A model generated the notes under the pieces. It had not been told where the DNA came from. It did no database searches and saw nothing but the letters and a program-made list of their open reading frames with translations. Below are positions 5,198 to 6,682 of a stretch of DNA of 6,682 bases, piece by piece (position 1 is the first letter of the stretch; every line of letters begins with the position of its first letter). The stretch is taken from the NCBI GenBank assembly GCA_905209135.1, contig CAJLRT010000059.1:1-6682 (forward strand). Direction: 5' to 3'. This DNA comes from an uncultured Eubacteriales bacterium. Lineage in GTDB: Bacteria > Bacillota > Clostridia > Oscillospirales > UMGS1783. Position numbers and translations under genes: made by a program.

Positions 5198-6634
5198 TCA
5201 GCGGTGCATGGCGCTGTAAACCTCGCCGCTCTCGGCTTCGCCGCGCGCGTTGAGAAGCTGTTCGACCGTCACAAAGGTGTAGCCGTCCGCCTTGAGCGCC
5301 TGTATGGCCTTCTGCGCGCCCTCGACGCTGCTCTGGTAAATGTCGTGCAGCAGGACGATGTCGCCGTCCTTTACAGCGGAGACGATGTGTTCGCAGACGG
5401 TGTCCGCGTCGCGGTATTTCCAGTCCTCCGGGTCGACCGACCAGTTGACGACCGGAATGTGCGCGTCGGCCTTTACATCGTCGTTGTACGATCCGTAGGG
5501 CGGGCGCAGGGCGGTGGGCAGGGCGCCCACGGCGTTTTCAATGGCTTCGTTGGCGCGTTCGATTTCGTCTCTGCGCTCTTTATCGGTGAGCTTGGTGAGC
5601 TGTTTGTGGCCGTAGGTGTGGGTGCCGATCTGGTGTCCCTCGTCCGCCGCGCGGCGGACGAGCTCCGGATAGTACTGCGCACGGGAGCCGAGCACGAAAA
5701 AGGTGGCGTGCACCTGCTCCTGCTTCAGTATGTCGAGAAGCTGCGAGGTGGTATCGGGGTTGGGCCCGTCGTCAAAGGTGAGGGCAACGAGCTTTTTGTC
5801 GGCAAGGCCGGTGTCCGTCAGCACCTTGCAGGGGTCGTCCTCCGGCTGCGCCGGCGGGACGGACGGTTTCTCCGGGGCGGGAGGTTCGGGCGTTTCGTCC
5901 GCCTGCGTCCGGAACGGGTCGGCGAGCACGGCGTCGAGCTCTGCGAGCGGGATGCTGACCGATTCGGTGGGTCCGGCCGCGCCGTCCGTGCGCAGGGAGG
6001 GGAAGAACAGGCGCAGGTTCGGCCCGTCCAGCACAAAATAGCGGAAGTTCTCCGGCGCGGGCGAGAGCTGCGCGGCAAGCTGCGTGAGCCCGGCCTGCGC
6101 GCCGCTGTCCGCCAGTGCGGCCGCGGCTTTCTCCGAGAGGGTCTGCAGGTAATTTTCGCCGCCGAACAGGTCTTCCAGCGCGTACTGCGCGTCGGTGTCG
6201 AGGTTGAAGGTCATGGTGCGCAGGGAGGCGGCTGCGCCGCCGTCCGCCGCGGTATAGGAATAGGCGTTGAATTTGAAGCTTATGATCTGCGGGCTGTAAC
6301 GGTACACGTCAAACGACACGTTGAGCTCGTTGTGCCGGTTCGCGCTGCTCTGCCCGACTTTCGACCGGAAAGCCGCCAGCGTTTCGTCTATATAGCGCAG
6401 CACCTGCACATCGACGGGGTTGCGGCCCGTTTTCGGGTAATGCACCGCGATGGAGGCGTTTTCCCCGTCCTCAAAATAGGACTCCATCTCCACGCCGTCC
6501 AGCGCTTCCGCCTTTTTTGGGCCCCGGCTGCCAAGCCAGAACAGGAGCAGGAGAGTGACGCCCGCCGCGAGCGCGACGAGGCATATACAAAGGACGGCCC
6601 TGTGTAGTGCGCGGTCCTTGTTCCTGTCCTTCAT
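5198..6634 (-). CDS. Membrane-anchored polysaccharide deacetylase, PdaC-like (CE4)
   Basis: A 478-residue protein predicted to remove acetyl groups from cell-wall glycans outside the membrane. A basic N-terminus precedes a hydrophobic segment at about residues 12-35, an anchor or signal. Residues about 48-240 resemble the DUF4163/DUF3298 region found in RsiV- and PdaC-type proteins. A Pro/Glu-rich linker (about 246-267) leads to a NodB-type catalytic domain (about 280-465). All five CE4 motifs are present: TFDDGP (286-291; D288 catalytic, D289 metal), HTYGH (339-343; metal ligands H339 and H343), RPPYG (377-381), DPEDW (401-405) and LLHD (428-431; H430). Domain order and length match B. subtilis PdaC, a peptidoglycan N-acetylmuramic acid deacetylase, but substrate cannot be read from sequence. 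The ATG at 6634 has AGGAGGG (6641-6647) 6 bases upstream. A TATTAT at the complement of 6664-6669 could be its -10, but the sequence beyond is adapter. It is convergent with the sipL-like gene. Confidence 0.92.
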   Translation of the reverse strand: MKDRNKDRALHRAVLCICLVALAAGVTLLLLFWLGSRGPKKAEALDGVEMESYFEDGENASIAVHYPKTGRNPVDVQVLRYIDETLAAFRSKVGQSSANRHNELNVSFDVYRYSPQIISFKFNAYSYTAADGGAAASLRTMTFNLDTDAQYALEDLFGGENYLQTLSEKAAAALADSGAQAGLTQLAAQLSPAPENFRYFVLDGPNLRLFFPSLRTDGAAGPTESVSIPLAELDAVLADPFRTQADETPEPPAPEKPSVPPAQPEDDPCKVLTDTGLADKKLVALTFDDGPNPDTTSQLLDILKQEQVHATFFVLGSRAQYYPELVRRAADEGHQIGTHTYGHKQLTKLTDKERRDEIERANEAIENAVGALPTALRPPYGSYNDDVKADAHIPVVNWSVDPEDWKYRDADTVCEHIVSAVKDGDIVLLHDIYQSSVEGAQKAIQALKADGYTFVTVEQLLNARGEAESGEVYSAMHR

Positions 6635-6668
6635 ATTTCTCCCTCCTGCCTGTGTTTTTTTGTATAAT

Positions 6669-6682
6669 AGATCGGAAGAGCA
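6669..6682 (+). other. Residual Illumina TruSeq adapter at contig end
   Basis: The final 14 bases, AGATCGGAAGAGCA, are identical to the first 14 bases of the standard TruSeq read-1 adapter, including the CA that separates it from the read-2 version (which continues CG). It sits exactly at the terminus. This is library sequence and not genomic DNA; positions 6669-6670 could by chance also be genomic. Confidence 0.95.

Noticed and set aside
5072..6607. 511-codon + strand open frame opposite the deacetylase
   Set aside because: The opposite strand encodes all five CE4 motifs, an anchor segment and a good ribosome binding site. This frame is a Val/Arg/Gly-rich mirror.

Overview
This window appears to come from a GC-rich, endospore-forming member of the Clostridia, most likely assembled from short reads. 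Two things point there. The 26-residue spore protein SpoVM is encoded at 3224-3304, and a SipL-like protein (SPOCS/DUF3794 repeats plus a C-terminal LysM domain) lies at 3468-4991. Genes have clear AGGAGG-type ribosome binding sites and little space between signals. Species cannot be named from the sequence. The last 14 bases (6669-6682) match the start of an Illumina TruSeq adapter, so the right edge is a contig end with untrimmed adapter rather than chromosome.

Layout from left to right. (1) 3-1019, + strand: the 3' part of an unrecognised, Ala/Pro/Arg/Glu-rich and probably disordered protein with internal repeats. It is cut by the left edge. (2) 1102-1136: a bidirectional terminator shared with the convergent gene. 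(3) 1213-1743, - strand: family I inorganic pyrophosphatase with its own promoter. (4) 1744-2129: intergenic, nothing else recognised. (5) 2130-2600, - strand: a two-helix membrane protein of unknown function, AT-richer than its surroundings, with a promoter almost touching its ribosome binding site. (6) About 2654-3007: very GC-rich sequence with no convincing gene. (7) 3048-3209 and 3224-3304, + strand: a 53-residue two-helix membrane protein and spoVM, 14 bases apart, ended by a strong terminator at 3326-3371. (8) 3468-4991, + strand: the sipL-like gene. (9) 5034-5064: a perfect 14-bp hairpin in the convergent gap. (10) 5198-6634, - strand: a membrane-anchored polysaccharide deacetylase with PdaC-like architecture.

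The most coherent biology is at 3048-4991. In characterised spore formers SpoVM (a membrane-curvature-sensing peptide) and SipL (a LysM protein) both act on the coat scaffold ATPase SpoIVA at the outer forespore membrane. Having them adjacent, with an uncharacterised small membrane protein upstream in the spoVM operon, suggests a compact spore-coat-basement locus. The 53-residue protein is the best candidate here for an undescribed component. SpoIVA itself is not in the window. The pyrophosphatase is housekeeping; the deacetylase modifies cell-wall glycans and has no demonstrated link to the coat genes.
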